From positions 47,658,807-47,722,806 of the forward strand of contig CM076139.1 in assembly GCA_038025085.1 (NCBI GenBank): a stretch of DNA of 64,000 nt, written 5' to 3'. Below the pieces are notes generated by a model. The model was not told the origin of the DNA. It was given only the letters and a program-made list of their open reading frames with translations, and did not search any database. Made by a program: the position numbers and the translations under genes. Origin of the DNA: Tetragonia tetragonoides. Lineage: Eukaryota > Streptophyta > Magnoliopsida > Caryophyllales > Aizoaceae. Positions 23,501 through 38,600 of the stretch are shown in pieces; the first letter of the stretch is position 1; each line of letters begins with the position of its first letter.

Positions 23501-26500
23501 GAGAAAGGGGTTTTAGATAAGTAAAAATTTAAGAAATCTCATGAAATGGTTTAGAACTCTTTGAAGTTTTTTAATGGGTAGATGAACGTTTTGAGTTTGT
23601 GAATAAGTTCTTTATGCAACAGTAATGGCTAGAGATGACTGAAGAATTAGGAGAAAGGGGTTTTAGATAAGTATAAATTTAAGAAATCTTATGAAATGGT
23701 TTAGAACTCTTTGAAGTTTTTTAATGGGTAGATGAACGTTTGAGTTTGTGAATAAGTTCTTTTTTTCCCCTTTCTTCCCCCCGCTCCCTTTAATTTTCTT
23801 GTGAACATACGTTTTAGGGATTAGTGACTTGCTCTAAGGGATGTTAGCTGGCTCCTTTCTCCCCATTTTCTTACCGTGGTTGTTTGAAATCTTATGTGTA
23901 ATCGTTGACAAAAGTGTCTACATGTTGGTTCACTTGCTCTAAGGGACTCAAAGGTGCAGAATCCTTTGTGGTGTCTTTGGTTTTGATGTCTGAAATAGGG
24001 TCTTTGATGAAAGTGTTGATTGTCAAGGGGGAGGGTTTACTATCAAACCCTCGAAAGGATATGAGAATATCCCTGAGATTCTCCTTTGATGCTTCATATA
24101 TCTTACCTAATATAAACTTCTTCTAGTGGACAAAAAAATTTCATAATAATATCTCACTCTGTTCTTGGAGTGGTAAGTCATCATCTTTCTGACTCTCCCT
24201 TAAGATAAGCAAATGATTACAAGGATAAGTGTGCAACATATCAAAGAAGGGAGTTAAAACTGAAGGGTAAACAAGAGCAAAGTTCATGAATGCATTAATT
24301 TCTTTTCTGATTTCTTTCATTTTTCACCCCCTTTTTTGATGGGTTATGGCCTTGGGGGCAAGCATGGTATCAAATATCGGCGGATACACGATGTATCGGC
24401 CATGATGTAACAATTTTTGAGGTCGCCGATACGCGATGGTGTTTTCCATATGGCCGATACATGATGGATACAGATACACGGCCGATATATGACCGATACG
24501 GTCAATACATGGCCGACTAATATGGACGATACCGAAATTCATGACGTGACGGGCGTGACCTGATAAACGTCACCGATATCAGTCCGCTTCCACGACGTCG
24601 CGACAGTTCCCGCGTTCACGACCGATATCGAGATTTTGAACCATGGGGACGAAGTGTGGAGAGGGAAGCTACTTCTTGGGACTCCAATTCAAGTCTTGGA
24701 GGAAGATGAGTAGCTCATTCAAAAATACAACATCTGGTAGGGTAGCTTTCGGTTTAAGTTAGAAAGGATGCTTATGTGCTCATACTTTAATTGCTCTTAT
24801 AAAGTGGTTGATTGTGATTTTGGCAAAATTTGTGGAATGATTGATCTTAAAACGCTCTGACGACTGTCTGGCCTTTCCTTGATGAGGCTCCTAGTCCGAC
24901 TATAATGGCAGGAAAGGAGACATGTGACAGTACATGCTGATTACAGCTTTTGGTCTTGACTGCTATATTGGCAACTAGCTTTGGGTGTAGGAGTTTATAT
25001 GCAGTCTATAATTTTAAACATGTGCTTTCTAATGATTTTACTACCGTATATAGTGAAGAGTTTCTTAATTACGGTTTAAAAGGAGAGACAGTCAAACTTA
25101 GTGGGTGCTATGGCTATTTTGGTCCTTTTAAATGTGGCTTGATTCATTTGATGACCGTGGCTCCATTATGAGCTCATTTCTTCCCAGTAAGAATTGGCTG
25201 ATGTACTAATGAATCAAAAAACCTTATAATTGTAGAATGGAGACTTTGAAGAGGCACGTCCCGTTTTCTGGCCAAGAAGGGTTGAAGGAACTCAAGCAGA
25301 TTGCAATAAGGTTTGAGGAAAAGATATATAGTGCAGCTACAAACCAGGTATCTGGTTCATTTCATTGGATCTTGGCCTGTCATTTTTGTTGCATTCTTCG
25401 TTGATTTCTATAGTATAAGTATTATTTACACTTGTTATTAACCCTTGGGAGGACTTCTGTTGCACCATATTTTTAGACTGATTACCTGCGGAAGATATCC
25501 TTGAAGATGCTTACAATGGAGTCAAATAAACAGAATCCGCTCCCTAAAACTTTGCCTTCCAATTCTGCCGGTGTTGGCGTGAGCAGAAATCCACAAGACC
25601 TAGGTACATATATTGAAGAAGGGGTCGCTTTGTTCAAGTCATTTGTGCAGTCATGAAATAATAAATTAGGGTTGTTTTAGATATTTTGCACATACATCAC
25701 CCAATAAACAAAAAAAAAAAAACAAAAAACTTTATTGTGATAAATGGAGAAACTTCTGCTGTTGGGTCTTGCCCTCTTATCTGTGCTTTACGCCGATGCG
25801 GGGAATGACTAGCTGTATTGTTTCTCCTCACTTTTCCTGCTTGACATTTTGTCAGTGCCTTCTCAAGATATGCAGTCTCAAGTGCTCAACCAAGGTCAAT
25901 CTGTTCCCCTCCAGATGGTGCCTAATCAGACTCAAGCCCGACAGCAGCTTTTAGCTCAGAACATCCAAAACAATTTGACATCTGCTGGAATGCAAACTTC
26001 TGCCAGCTTGCCAAATTCCGCCGTTAGTGGTTTGACGCAGAATCCCATGTCAAATGTTGCTCAAAATCCCAATTTGCAAAGTATTTCTGGCATTTCGCAG
26101 AACTCCATGGGAAATACAATGAATCAAGGAGTTGCTTCTAATATGTTCACAAATGCCCAAAGGCAAATGCAAGGAAGGCAGCATACACAACAGATTGGTT
26201 CCCAGCAGCAGCCACAGCAGTCTCAGAATTCCCAGCAATACATGTACCAGCAACAATTAACGCACCAGATTTTGAAGCAGAAGTTACAACAGGGAAATAT
26301 CCAACAGCCAGTTATGCCGACACCAATACAGCAGCAACAACAACAACCACCTCAGCAGCAGCCAAACTTGGTACAGGCTACTCAGTTCCAATCTTCTCAG
26401 CAACCAATGATGCAAACTTCATCTGTTATGCAGCCTTCCATGATTTCTGGGCTTCAACAGAACCAGCAATCTATTCAGCAACCATCTCAATCTGTAGTTC

Positions 26501-26534
26501 AGCAGCATCAACAATCAGTAATCAGACAGCAGCA

Positions 26535-26624
<90 letters not shown>

Positions 26625-29600
26625 GCCACAACAGACTCCTGTACATCAGCAACAGCAAACGCAAATATCACAGCAGCCAATGATGCCATCACAGCAGCAG
26701 CAGCAGTTACTGGGTCAACAACCAAATTCTGTGAACATGCAACAAAATCAAATGATTGGTCAACAGAGTAATCTCTCAGATATGCAGCAGCAGCAGCAGC
26801 AGCAGCAGAGGCTGTTAGGGCAGCAAAATGTTCTCCCTAATCTGTCATCTCAACAGCAAACTAACCATCAGAACCTACAGCAGCAACATGTGATGAGTCA
26901 ACAAAGCAATCTTTCAAACATGCATCAGCAACAGTTGGGTCATCAAAGTCATGTAGGTGGGCTTCCATCACAGCAACTGATTGGAGCTCAATCTGGCAAC
27001 ACTAGCATGCAGACAAATCAACACTCAATGCACATGATGCAACAGTCTAAGGCTCCAGTGCCGCAACAGACACAGAGTGCTTCATCTTTGTTGTCAGGTG
27101 GTGGGCAGCAGCCACAGACGCAGACGCAGCCACAATCACATTCACAGCAGCAATTGATGTCACAGATCCAATCTCAGCCAGCACATTTGCAACAGCAGTT
27201 GGGTTTGCAACAGCAGCCTACTCTCCAACAGAGCATGCAGCAAAGAATGCAAACCCCAAATCCTTTGCTTCAGCAGCAAAACATGAATGATCAGCAAAAG
27301 CAGTTGTTCCAATCACAAAGACCGCCTTTAGAAGCACCAACTAGTATGTATCTGTCTCCTGCATTTGGTTGTGTTATTTGGATGGACTTTGTTCTCCAAT
27401 CTTAGTCGCTATATCACGTGCTTGTATTCGTTATGTTAACTTTTCATACTCATAGAAATGAGCATATACAGCTTTTTCCCTTCTATCTTCAATTGCCATA
27501 TCTTTCATCTATGTCCCATTTGTCTTAACTTCTGGTACTCTAAACGTTCATCCATTATCTAAAAGGACTGGTAAAAGAAAAAAGCAAAACAAAAAGAAGG
27601 AAGCATGACACTCAATTCTCTCCTGAATATTTGTTTTGTATGCATCCTGTTGCCACATTGCTCGTATGTTTATTTTTGATTTATATTTCCTATGTTGTAT
27701 TGCTTTGTTATATGTTATATTGAATTTCTCAATTTGTTAGTTAATGCCGCACTTGTTACAGGATCAGATTTTGTCATGGTTGAGAATGCTTCCTTAACTA
27801 AATACCAGTACTGTGATTCTTATCAACTAGGACATAGTTTGATGGACCAATGTTTGATTAGTTTGCTTCTAGTTTCTTCTTATGATAGTGTTTCTTCATT
27901 AGGGCTGATGGCCCTTATATATCTCTTAGACATTTTTGTATAACTAACATTTTACTTTCTAATGCTTTCTGAAAGCTTCTTTGGATTCCACTGCTCAGAC
28001 TGGTGCAAATGCTGGTGATTGGCAAGAAGAGGTGTATCAAAAGGTAATGTATCCCTCTCACCCCTGAACTTTAACCAATATTTAGCTTCTACTTGGCTAT
28101 TCCTAACTCTGTTGTGTGGTATGCTGACAATTTTGTGAAATGTTTGGTCAATATCAAACTAGTTTATTAGCCGTTATAGACATTTCCATCATTGGTGGGA
28201 TCTTTCTTAGGTGGTTGTTTTGTTAATTTTTATAAATGGATGTAAAATTTGTAGGTTTATGTTAGCAAAAATATCTCACTGACTTATCACGAGATTGAAG
28301 TAGTAAGCCACCCATGCAGTTTTCAATAAAGACTTAACAAAAGTTGCCTCTCATCTATTGTAGGATAATGCTGTATGCATATGATATTCTAGAGCCACAA
28401 TAAGTGGAAGATTCTGAATTAGGTTGATTGTTTGTTTTTAAGTGATGCAATAAAATATATTAGGACAAAGCTGAAGTTGGTGCTACCCATCTGCCGTGCT
28501 TGGTTTTGATGTACCAAGTTGCTAATGTTGAACTGTTCTTGCACTGCTGTTCTATAAAGTACTTATAATGATGCTAGATTCTAGTTTAGAGTTAAGAAAC
28601 CATGAAATTCTTAAATATCGAAATATTTGAAAATTAAAATATTTTCATGTGCTTGCCATTATGGACCTTATGCAAACTAATGAGTTGTTGACTGTACTAG
28701 TCTACGACTTCCCAGGCAGTACCTTATCATTTATTTGTATTTTTGTAACCATTGCTTTGGTGGAAACTCTCGTTATCTTCCATAGCTTGTCATAAGTGTA
28801 TTCCACATCCCGTTTGAAACAGAATGCTTCATGTAGCCACCGGTCATTTTAATTTGGCTTCGCCGGCAAGATGATGGCCTCTCATGAGTTTTTTTTTTGG
28901 TGCTAGAGAAGGGCGAGCCCCAAAATTAACTAACGCTAACCCTACGTGGCCAAGCCACAGTCACTAATCAAAGTCCTACTGATATAGTTGTGGCAGCGTT
29001 TGTATACCCTAAGTTACTTAAAGATATCAAAGTTCAAGAAAGTGAGGTTTGTGAGCCTATGACTTGAGCATTAGGACCAAAATCAAGTTAGCAAACGACT
29101 TTGCTGCCTTCAGCCAGCTTCAACTGTAATTCATTTGTGATTTCAGTCCATCTATGAATATTAATAAAGCTTTTTTTTTTAGATAAGAAATTCTTTTATT
29201 AATCAATTGATGAAAGAATACAAAGAGGATAAGGTATCCTCAAAGAACAAAAAGCAAGATATCTACAAGTCACGCCAATGGAGTTGGTCAACCATTGCCC
29301 CAGCGACCTTAGTCCAAAGGGGGGCCAAATAAACTATATGATCCCACACCAAATCAAAATTCTTCCCCGCATCGGAGAAAACCCTTGAATTCCTCTCCAG
29401 CCGAATGCACCAGAAGATAGCCATACAAGCACACCTCCACAATAACCTACCCTCCTTCCCCCTCCTCATAGCAGAAAATCGCAGAAAATCGCAGCTGAAG
29501 GAAATGGCCCCGCTGGACACACAAAAGGCTCCCCATACAACAACCTATTTGGCAAAATCACGCATCACAAACAAATGCAAACAATTCTCCCCATCTTGAC

Positions 29601-32600
29601 AACACATAACACACATGCTCGGAAGAAGACACCAACCCGGCCTCCGATGTTGCACCACTCATGGGTGTTCAACTTACCTAGTACCAAAGTCCACTCAAAA
29701 GCATGTACCTTCAGAGGATCCTTAGACTTCCAAACATTAGTGGAAAGGGGAAAATGTGAAAACTGTGAGGGATGGCTAAGGTGCTGGAGGAAGGACCTGC
29801 AAGAGAAGACCCAGAGGAGTCCCCAATCCAAGTCCGAGAATCGTCCCTAGGGACGAGGAGGGTAGTGTGGAGGACACCTAGGAGAGAAACGAGTTTCTCC
29901 ATCTCTCTATCACGTGGTGGTCGGTGTCAGTGTAGGTCCCAAGAGCCACCTGCCCTCGAATAAAAAGCAGCCACAGGCGCCTCATGAAGAGAGCAAACGA
30001 TAAACCCGCGGAAATGTGGAAAGAAAGGGAGATCACCCTTCCACACATCCTCCCCTGACCCGCAGGCCATTACCCACATTATATCTAACCAGGGGAAGAA
30101 GAAAACGATACCTGGGAAATGAACTTCCAAGGGCAAGCATGGAAAACGGTGGAGCCGACATGAGCGTCCCACCCATTGTGCTGTAGACCGTACTTGCTCC
30201 TGATAACTCGGTGCCATAGGGAGTCAGACTCCAGGGGAAACCACCACAACCACTTACCCATTAGCCAAATGTTCTTGGACACCAACCTACCAAAACCCAA
30301 GCCCCCCTCTGTTTTTGGCCCGCAAAGAACTTCCGAGCTAACCAAATGATCTCGCATACCCTCACTTGCACGACTGCACTCGACCAAAGGAAATCCTTAA
30401 TCATCCTCTCAATCTTATTGGCCACACTAACTGCAATCCTAAAAAGGTAGAGGTAGTAGAGAGGGATGCTAGCTAAGCAGAATTGTAAAATAGTAATCCT
30501 ACCCCCCAAAGAAAAATACACCCCTTTCCACCCATCTAAATGCTTAGCCACTCTAGACACAACATGCTCCCAAAAGGAAACCGTCCGGGGATTACCCTCA
30601 AGGGGCACCCCCAAATAGGTGAAGCATTAATGCCACGTCAAAGATAAATCTGTTCTTACTTGTTCACAAGAGCTTTATCAGTGGTTTTGGTGGTCTAATT
30701 TTTCCGATTCATAGTCTTTGCTTTTCGGTGACGACTGAAACATTATGCTGATTATAATCTCTATGATATGATTGCTTGACAGATTAAAGCTATGAAGGAT
30801 TTGTACGGCGCAGATCTTAATGAAATGCACCAGAAAATTGCTTCGAAACTGCAGCAGGTACATTAAGTTTGCAATTATTTTACTAACATAGTCTATTTCA
30901 TCAAGTGATCTTTTTCAGTAGAAAAAATTATAGTAACTCGAAAGTTGAAACAACGAACGTGATCAGAGATAGTGGAAAATGACCCCACCCTACCTTTCAT
31001 TGTGTTTTGAGGTTTCTTTTCAGGCTAGAATTGTTTGGGCTGCGTTTCAATTTGACATAGAATACCATTTCCATTAAGTAAGCTTGGAACCAGCTGTTGT
31101 TACACCATCTAGAAAGGCGAGAGGAGAGATACTGTAGGTGGAGTGCTATTACTTTTTGTTGTTCTGATGCTTGTTGTTTTTAACATTTACTAGCATGACT
31201 CTCTTCCGCAACAACCAAAATCAGATCAACTCGACAAGCTCAGACTATTTAAACAGATGTTGGAGAAATTAATGCACTTTCTACAGACTACAAAGAACAA
31301 TATTGGGCCCAGCCATAGGGACAAGTTGCCACCATTTGAGAAACAGATCATCAATCTACTCAATTCAAACAGGCCCAGGAGACCTGCTCCTTTGCAACAA
31401 CCGCAGATTCCGCCTCCTCAACTGCAGTCCATGCATCAGCCCCAGCAAACTCATTCTCAACTTCCACAAGCGCAATCACATGATAATGCCAACCCTCAGT
31501 TCCAATCCATGAACTTACAAGGCTCTGTTGCTACAATGCAGCAGAGCAATGTGTCTACCTTGCAGCATGGTTCTGGGCCCTCTTTATCTGCAATCACCCC
31601 ATCACAGCAGAGCATTGCGAATTTGCTACAGCCCTGTTCTAATATGGAATCAGGACAGGGTAATGCGTCAACTTCAATGCAGCAAGTTCCTATGGCATCT
31701 CTGCAGCAGAATCCTGTTAGTGCTACTCAGCAGACAAACATTACTTCATTGCAATCACAAAGTGGGGTTAATTTGTTACAGCAAAACATCAATCCTCTTC
31801 AATCAAATTCGAATATGCTTCAAAATCAACATATGAAACAGGAGCAACAGATCATGCAAAGCCAACAATTGAAGCACCAACTCCAAAGCAGGCATATACA
31901 ACATCAGTTATTGCAAAAGCAGCAGATGTTGCAGCAGCAGCAGTTACACCAACAAGCAAAGCAGCAACAGGCTACACAAATGCAAGCACATCAGATGCCT
32001 CAGCTTCACCAAATAAATGATGTAAGACAGGGACTGGGACTTAGATCAGCTGCTTTCCCTCAACATCTCTCATCAGCCCAGCGGTATGCACATCAACAGT
32101 TGAAGCCTGGGGCTTCGTTCCCCGTTTCTTCTCCTCAACTGCTTCAGGCTCCGTCTCCCCAGTTTAACCAGCATTCTTCTCCACAGATTGATCAGCAAAA
32201 TCTGCCACCATCTGTTACAAAAGGTGGAACCCCTTTACAATCTGCTAATTCGCCCTTTGTCCCATCTCCGTCAACTCCCATGGCACCATCTCCAATGCCT
32301 GGTGAGTCTGAGAAACCAACAGTTTCTTCACTTTCAAACACTGCAAATATAGGTCATCAACAAACAAGTGGTGCACCTGCTGCACCTCAGTCTATTTCAA
32401 TTGGAACTCCTGGGATATCACCGTCTCCTTTTTTTGATTGTTTGGGCCCAGATGGTGCTCATGGTAATTGCACAACAGTTGTTTCTGCAAAGTCCAATGT
32501 GATGGAGCAACCACTTGAGCGCTTGCTTAAAGCAGTAAGTAGCATAAGTTATTGAGTTCTTACTTTTGGAATGCATTTGTAGTGTACTTTTTTATGTGAT

Positions 32601-35600
32601 GGATTCCTTGCATGGATAATGCCTGCTCTTTTCACTGTTATCAGGTCAAATCAATATCACCAAAAGCACTAAATGCATCAGTTAGCGACATCGGCTCAGT
32701 TGTCAGCATGATTGACCGTATTGCAGGATCTGCACCAGGTAATGGATCTAGAGCCACAGTTGGTGAGGATTTGGTTGCCATGACGAAATGCCGGTTGCAA
32801 GCTAGGAATTTTCTCACACAAGACGGAAGTAGCGGAACAAAAAGAATGAGGCGGTTCACAAGCTCAATGCCCTTAAATGTTGCATCATCTGTTGGCAGCA
32901 TGAATGATAGCTTTAAGAAACTGACCGGGTCTGAGACATCTGAGCTAGAGTCAACTGCAACATCAAGCATCAAGAAGGCCAGGATTGAGGTATGCCTGTG
33001 TTGACTTTTCAATTATTGATTGTCATGTGTAGGTTGTATATGTGTTGGCATCCTCGTTTGCTGACTGTTCTCTTAATTCTTTTTATGAGAATAAGTTTTA
33101 TGAGAAAATCGTTTTCTGGGACAGCAGTTTTTCGAAGGGGATGGCTCTTTCAGAATAGAAAGTTGTTTGTAAAGCTTTCCTGGGGAGCAAAGTTAGAAGG
33201 ATATTTTTAGTTAGGGTTTATCGTGAACAACCTTGCTACTAGGCGACTCCTCATATTCTTATGTATTTACTTCAGGGTTAGAAGTTTTGAAAGATAGTCA
33301 CTTCAGGGTGAGAAGTTTTGAAAGATAGTCATATTTGTAGACATCAATGTATGAAAGTCGCAATTCCATAGTACTCCCTTTTCCTGAGAGATGTGATCGC
33401 ATGTTTAATTTAATTGTCCACTATCACTCTGTAATTCATGAATATCTCCTTAGAAGAAATTACTATATTTTTTTAAGATAAGAAAAGACTTTTATTGAAG
33501 AATGTATAGGACATAGAATACAAGATTAAAGCCATCCTCCAAGTACCCCAACCAAACTTAATAAGATAAACCTATACAAATCAATGCTTAAGCAAAAAAC
33601 CCGATTTTATCCCGCGTCCATCATAGTTTATGCTAGATTTTAAGCGCTCAAGCTCCCGATTACCCGTCTTTTTCCGGGAATTAACCTGAGACCCAAGGGG
33701 AATGTCCTTTCCCATCGGATCAATCAGCCTAATTCCCAATGCCTCAACAAGTGGATTACCGCGCACATCCGCCTGCTCACTGCTATGAGTATGACCTGAC
33801 AGTCACGGAGTTCGGAGAACACCATCCTTATTGTTCTTCAGGAAGTCTGAACTAATGCAGTTACTCCAAGGGCTCCCTTTAACAAGCACGCTTCGCATAT
33901 TCCCATAAGGATCTGGGCCCGGAATTGCAAATGATGTCAGATCCACGTTCTTAAGAGTCAAGAGTGTAGGTGTGATGGTCTCTCTTGGTCCCGATGTATA
34001 GAGTTTAGACCCATCTAACTCTGGTTTGATCTTAGGGCATCCACATTGTGGGGTTTGGGAACCTGGAAACACGAAGATGTTTGTGCCTAAAAAGTTTGAG
34101 TTGGTGTTCTTATGTTAAAATAAAGAAGTTTGAGTTGGTGTTCTTATGTTAAAGCAAAGAAGTTTGAGTTGTTACCCTTAGGGTTGGGTGTGGTGTCACG
34201 GATGCTATGTGTCGTGGTCCGCACCTCAACAGCTCGGTAGCAGCGTCAAGGACACTCAGTTGCTCGGTCATGAGTGTCGCGGACAGGCACCAGCGACTAG
34301 TCAGCTAGGTTGCGACTAGGTGTTATGTTCAGTCACAGGTGTCGGGCTCTGGAACGCCCGGACACAGTGTGGAATTCGTCGGACAAAGTGTGGAATTCGT
34401 CGGACAAAGTGTGGAATTCGTCGGACACGGATGAGCTCAAGACTTCCTTGCGGGATGAGAAGGTCCACAGTGGAGTCGGATGATGATGAACAAGGTTTGA
34501 GTTCCATCGGAATTGAGTATGAAAGTTATGCAGCTTTGATGTTCACTCCCGTCAGTTGGGCTGAACCATATAAGACTCTTTAGGGGGTAGTAGGTGTTCA
34601 GCTCTCCACCTCCCCTGGGTGCATGGATGGTTGGCAAACATCATGATACTTAAGTGAGCTTCTCTGAAAGGGGGCAAACTTGATGACATGTCTCAGGACA
34701 GGAATAGGATATCCCGGGGACATTATCGAGTAGCCGGCCGGCTCGATAGTGTACATCATGCGCTGAGAGGAGGGTCGCTATTTTGAGACGGTCGCGGGAC
34801 GCTTTATCCTTGAACATTATCAAAGGGATAAGATCCTCCGTAAGGGCTTTCGGGAAGCCCGGTCAATGAGGGGTTGTGTTGCATTGGCGGGGCTTTCGGG
34901 TTCCGGGACATCGGTACCATGGCATGGGCGACCCCGTGGGAACTTGTGGACTTAAGGGGATACTTCCTAGTATTCTTATGAAGGGAAGGATGTCCCGGGA
35001 AGGTTGCCTGCTCGGTGAATGGACACTACTTGATGAGGCATCGATGGCCGAGTCGGCGACAGTGATCCATGAACGCGAGATGCGCATTCATAGGTCGGCC
35101 TCCTATGAACTCAACGGGAGCAAACATGACTCCCGGTTGCTTAAAGGATCGGGAACTACTCGGAAGGAGCTTGAGTGCTTGGGACGAGGATAGTGGCCCG
35201 GACGATCAAGACGCGCGCTCCGTACTTGACACGTCCGAGAGTATGTTGGGACTTGACAACTCCCAGGCCACGATGAGGCGAACAATGATCATGGCCGATA
35301 AACGGAAGGAGCACTTGATAGGAAGCCTCGAAGCCGGATGGTGTTCGAGGGCCGTGTCCCAAAGGAGCTTGCCAGTGAGATCGGTGTTGGACGATAGTGA
35401 ACAACGTTGTCCGCACACAGGATAAGATGGTGCCGAGTCGTGGGTTGAAGTTGAAAACAGGATGTTTGGTCGGGCTAGGGTTAGGACAAGAGTGTCGACA
35501 CTAGTACGCGACGAGGGTGTGGAGTATGGGTCAACCATGATGTGGGATCCCCGAGATGATCGGTTGGGCGAGTGTCGGGCTAAATAGTCGACACAAGTAA

Positions 35601-38600
35601 GCGACTAGTATCTCGAGAAAGGAACAACAGTGAAGCGAGCAAGCCTCGATAAGATGATTCGAGTTGTGACGAGTTCAATGTGAGTCGGAATGGACAGAAC
35701 CTCACGTGAAGGCTGGTCAAGACTCGGTGGAGTCTTGATGCCGTACGGTCATTCCGCAGCGAAAAAATTTAGGACCGTAACACTATGCCTGCCCCATTTT
35801 GGATCTCCCCCCCCCCCCTTCTAGTTGGAATGTTCTATGTTGGACTAGAGGTTACTGTGAAACGCGATGCAAGGGGAACCTTTCATCGGTGTAAAAGATC
35901 ATGTGAAAGGCCTAAGGTCACCCTTAGATAAGAAGTGCTTAGTGCTTACACTTGAGTTTCTGGAAGTGGCTGAGAAGGCTTTCTGTTGCTAAGCCATTGG
36001 GCTTTGGTGCATGAAAGCCCATATGCTTTAAAATGGGGGCTTTAACCAACTGAAAGGATGTAATTTACCTGTTAGGATCTTAGGAGGAGCCTTTTGTTCT
36101 TGTAAAACTAAATATGCAAAAAAGCTTGTACTGTTCTTTTCTCTCAGCTAGGTATAGATAAACATGATACATAATGACTGAATAATTCTTATTTAATTGG
36201 TAAGACTTCTGAGATTGGCTCCAGAGGTCCCACGTTCGAGCCTCCTCAGGGCCACTGGAGGTTTTCTTGGTCGTGAACCGGGCCCATGGGATTAGTCGGG
36301 AAAAGCCCGTATCCCATGTTATCGAAAAAAAAAGACTGACTTTTTCTCTTGTTTGTTGGATGAGAATGAAAACTCTTTCTCAGAGCTGAGTTACTTCTAC
36401 TTTTAAGAACCAGAGTGCCATTTGATTAGTGAGACCACTGTACACTTACTTCTACAGTGTGAGTTTTCTTGAACTTGTTTGCGGAGACGTCTTGGCTGGA
36501 GGGGGTGTTCATTGTATCCTGCCATTTTTGCAGCATCTGCAGGCATGATATCCTGGTTGGGGTAGGGGCAAGGAGACTATATTATCATGGCGGTGTGTTT
36601 TTTTGGCATACTGTGGTGAATTTGGTTGGAACTGAATGCTAGGAATTTTTACGAGATATCTAGGCCAGTGGACTTTGTTTGGATCGTGTGGTGGGCCACA
36701 ACAAAATAAAAAAAAGAAGAAGTTGAAAAGGTGGAAAACGGCACAAGTAAATACTCGTGGGTTATAGATGTTCAGTAACACCATTTGGCTTTCTTGCCTT
36801 AGTAAATAAAATAATCAAGTTGGGTATTAATTTGGTCGTGAAGTCTTGGAAGAGCAAATGCTATAACGCATGGTTGAAGTTTATTCCCAAGATGATGTTA
36901 TGGTTTGGAATTAATAATAATGGGTCTTGAAGCACCTATAAATAGAGGTGTATTAGAGAGCTAATTCAATCCACAAGTTGTGAAGTACACCCACAACACA
37001 AGTGAGAGAAACCACTCATAGAGTGAGAGAGAGACACTACAAAGGTGAGGTAATTCGAGTGTTCCACAATTTTTGGTGAGGTTATAAATTATTATAATCC
37101 ATCCTTTTGTGTTCTTTGTGTGATATCCTCTAGAGACGACATTTTGTAATCCTACTATCATAGTGGAAGTTTTATCGGCCAAAGGTCCAGTGGTTTTTTC
37201 CTTCGCCTTGGAGGGTTTTCCACGTAAAAATTCCGGTGTCCTCTACTTTATTTTTCCGCAAATTATCATTTTTAGCCCATTTTAATCATACAAAGAGGGA
37301 AAACATCGTTGCATCTTTTTATTGAGTGTCCTGTGGCTCGTAGCTTCTGGTACACGTTGTTCGGAGAGTTGTGGGCTTCCCCTTCTAGCATGGCAGCGTT
37401 CTTGCAGATTCAATTTGGGGGTTCTAGGGGTGGGAAGGAGAGGAAGTTGTGGTGGCGTAATGTTTATTTTGCAATCTTATGGGGTATATGGTTGGAGAGG
37501 AATGCTCGGTTATTCAAAGGGGTGTCAATCTCTCCTTCACTGCTTTGGGAGAAGATCACCTACTTGGCTTCGTTATGGGCTAAAGCTGCGGGGGCTTTTC
37601 GGGATTACACTATCACAGAGATTCAAAGGAATTGGTCTCTTTTGTAAATTGTTTACTGTAGAGGATGCCTTATCCTCTCTCTTGCTGTAAATTGGCTTCT
37701 TCATTAATATAATCTTTTTCTTTATCAAAAAAAAAAAAACAAAAAACAAAGAGGGAAGACATTATTCCGCAATTATCCATATTTTCCCAACACTTGCTGA
37801 CGTTCAACATCATTGGGGTGTAATTAGCTTTTTTTCTTTGTGAGGACTTGTCCTCTCATTTTGTAATTGTATTACTCTTTCAGTTTTGATATAATTTTCT
37901 CTTATCTGAAAACAATTTAGAACCATTATGCTCTATTTGTGCAGGTTCACCATGCCCTTATGGAAGAAATTAGAGAAATAAATGAGCGGCTTATAGATAC
38001 TGTTGTTGACATTAGTGACGAGGATACAGATCCATCTGTAACTGTAGCAGGTCCTGTAGGTAGTCATGGAACCATTGTCAGGTGCTGTTTTAGCGCTATA
38101 TCTCTGAGCCCAAACTTGAAAGCACAATATAATTCAGCCCAGATGGTAAGTGTTCTAGGCCCCTTTCATTGCTATATAATCTGTATTTTGGGAATCATCC
38201 TTTCTTTCTCGTTATGCAGTCACCAATTCAGCCCTTAAGACTGCTGGTTCCTGCAAATTACCCGAATTGTTCCCCAATTTTGTTGGACAAGTTGCCGGTT
38301 GAAGTCAGGTGAGGGATTCTTATGCTGCCCTTTTTATATAGTTCCAGCTCCTGTTCACCGTCTCTGGTGATATTAATGATACTTTACCAAGAATTAATAA
38401 GATCACGTAAAGCATTCCTACACTTTTCTTTTTTAAAGGTACCATCCAACCCATTCCATCCTGGGACTACAAGCTGAGCATTTTCTCTAGTAGGTGTCTA
38501 GGCACCTTCTTTCTTATAGGTCCCAATTTCAAGCCCTGAGTCTCCCATATCTCCTTGTAATTAAAATTTGGGGTGCCGTCAATTCGGCTTTGGCGAAAGT

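Noticed and set aside
26522..26725. Minus-strand Val/Ala-rich open frame opposite the polyglutamine tract
   Set aside because: It is the antisense of CAG/CAA repeats and has no independent coding evidence.
29575..29963. Plus-strand frames in MED15a intron 5
   Set aside because: They are antisense to the minus-strand LINE, which has the recognisable domains.
34359..34430. Short direct repeats that might suggest a CRISPR
   Set aside because: The 21-bp units abut with no spacers, and the genome is a plant.
34316..35538. Several frames of 60-118 codons on both strands
   Set aside because: They lie in a GC-rich solo LTR, overlap one another and match no domain.
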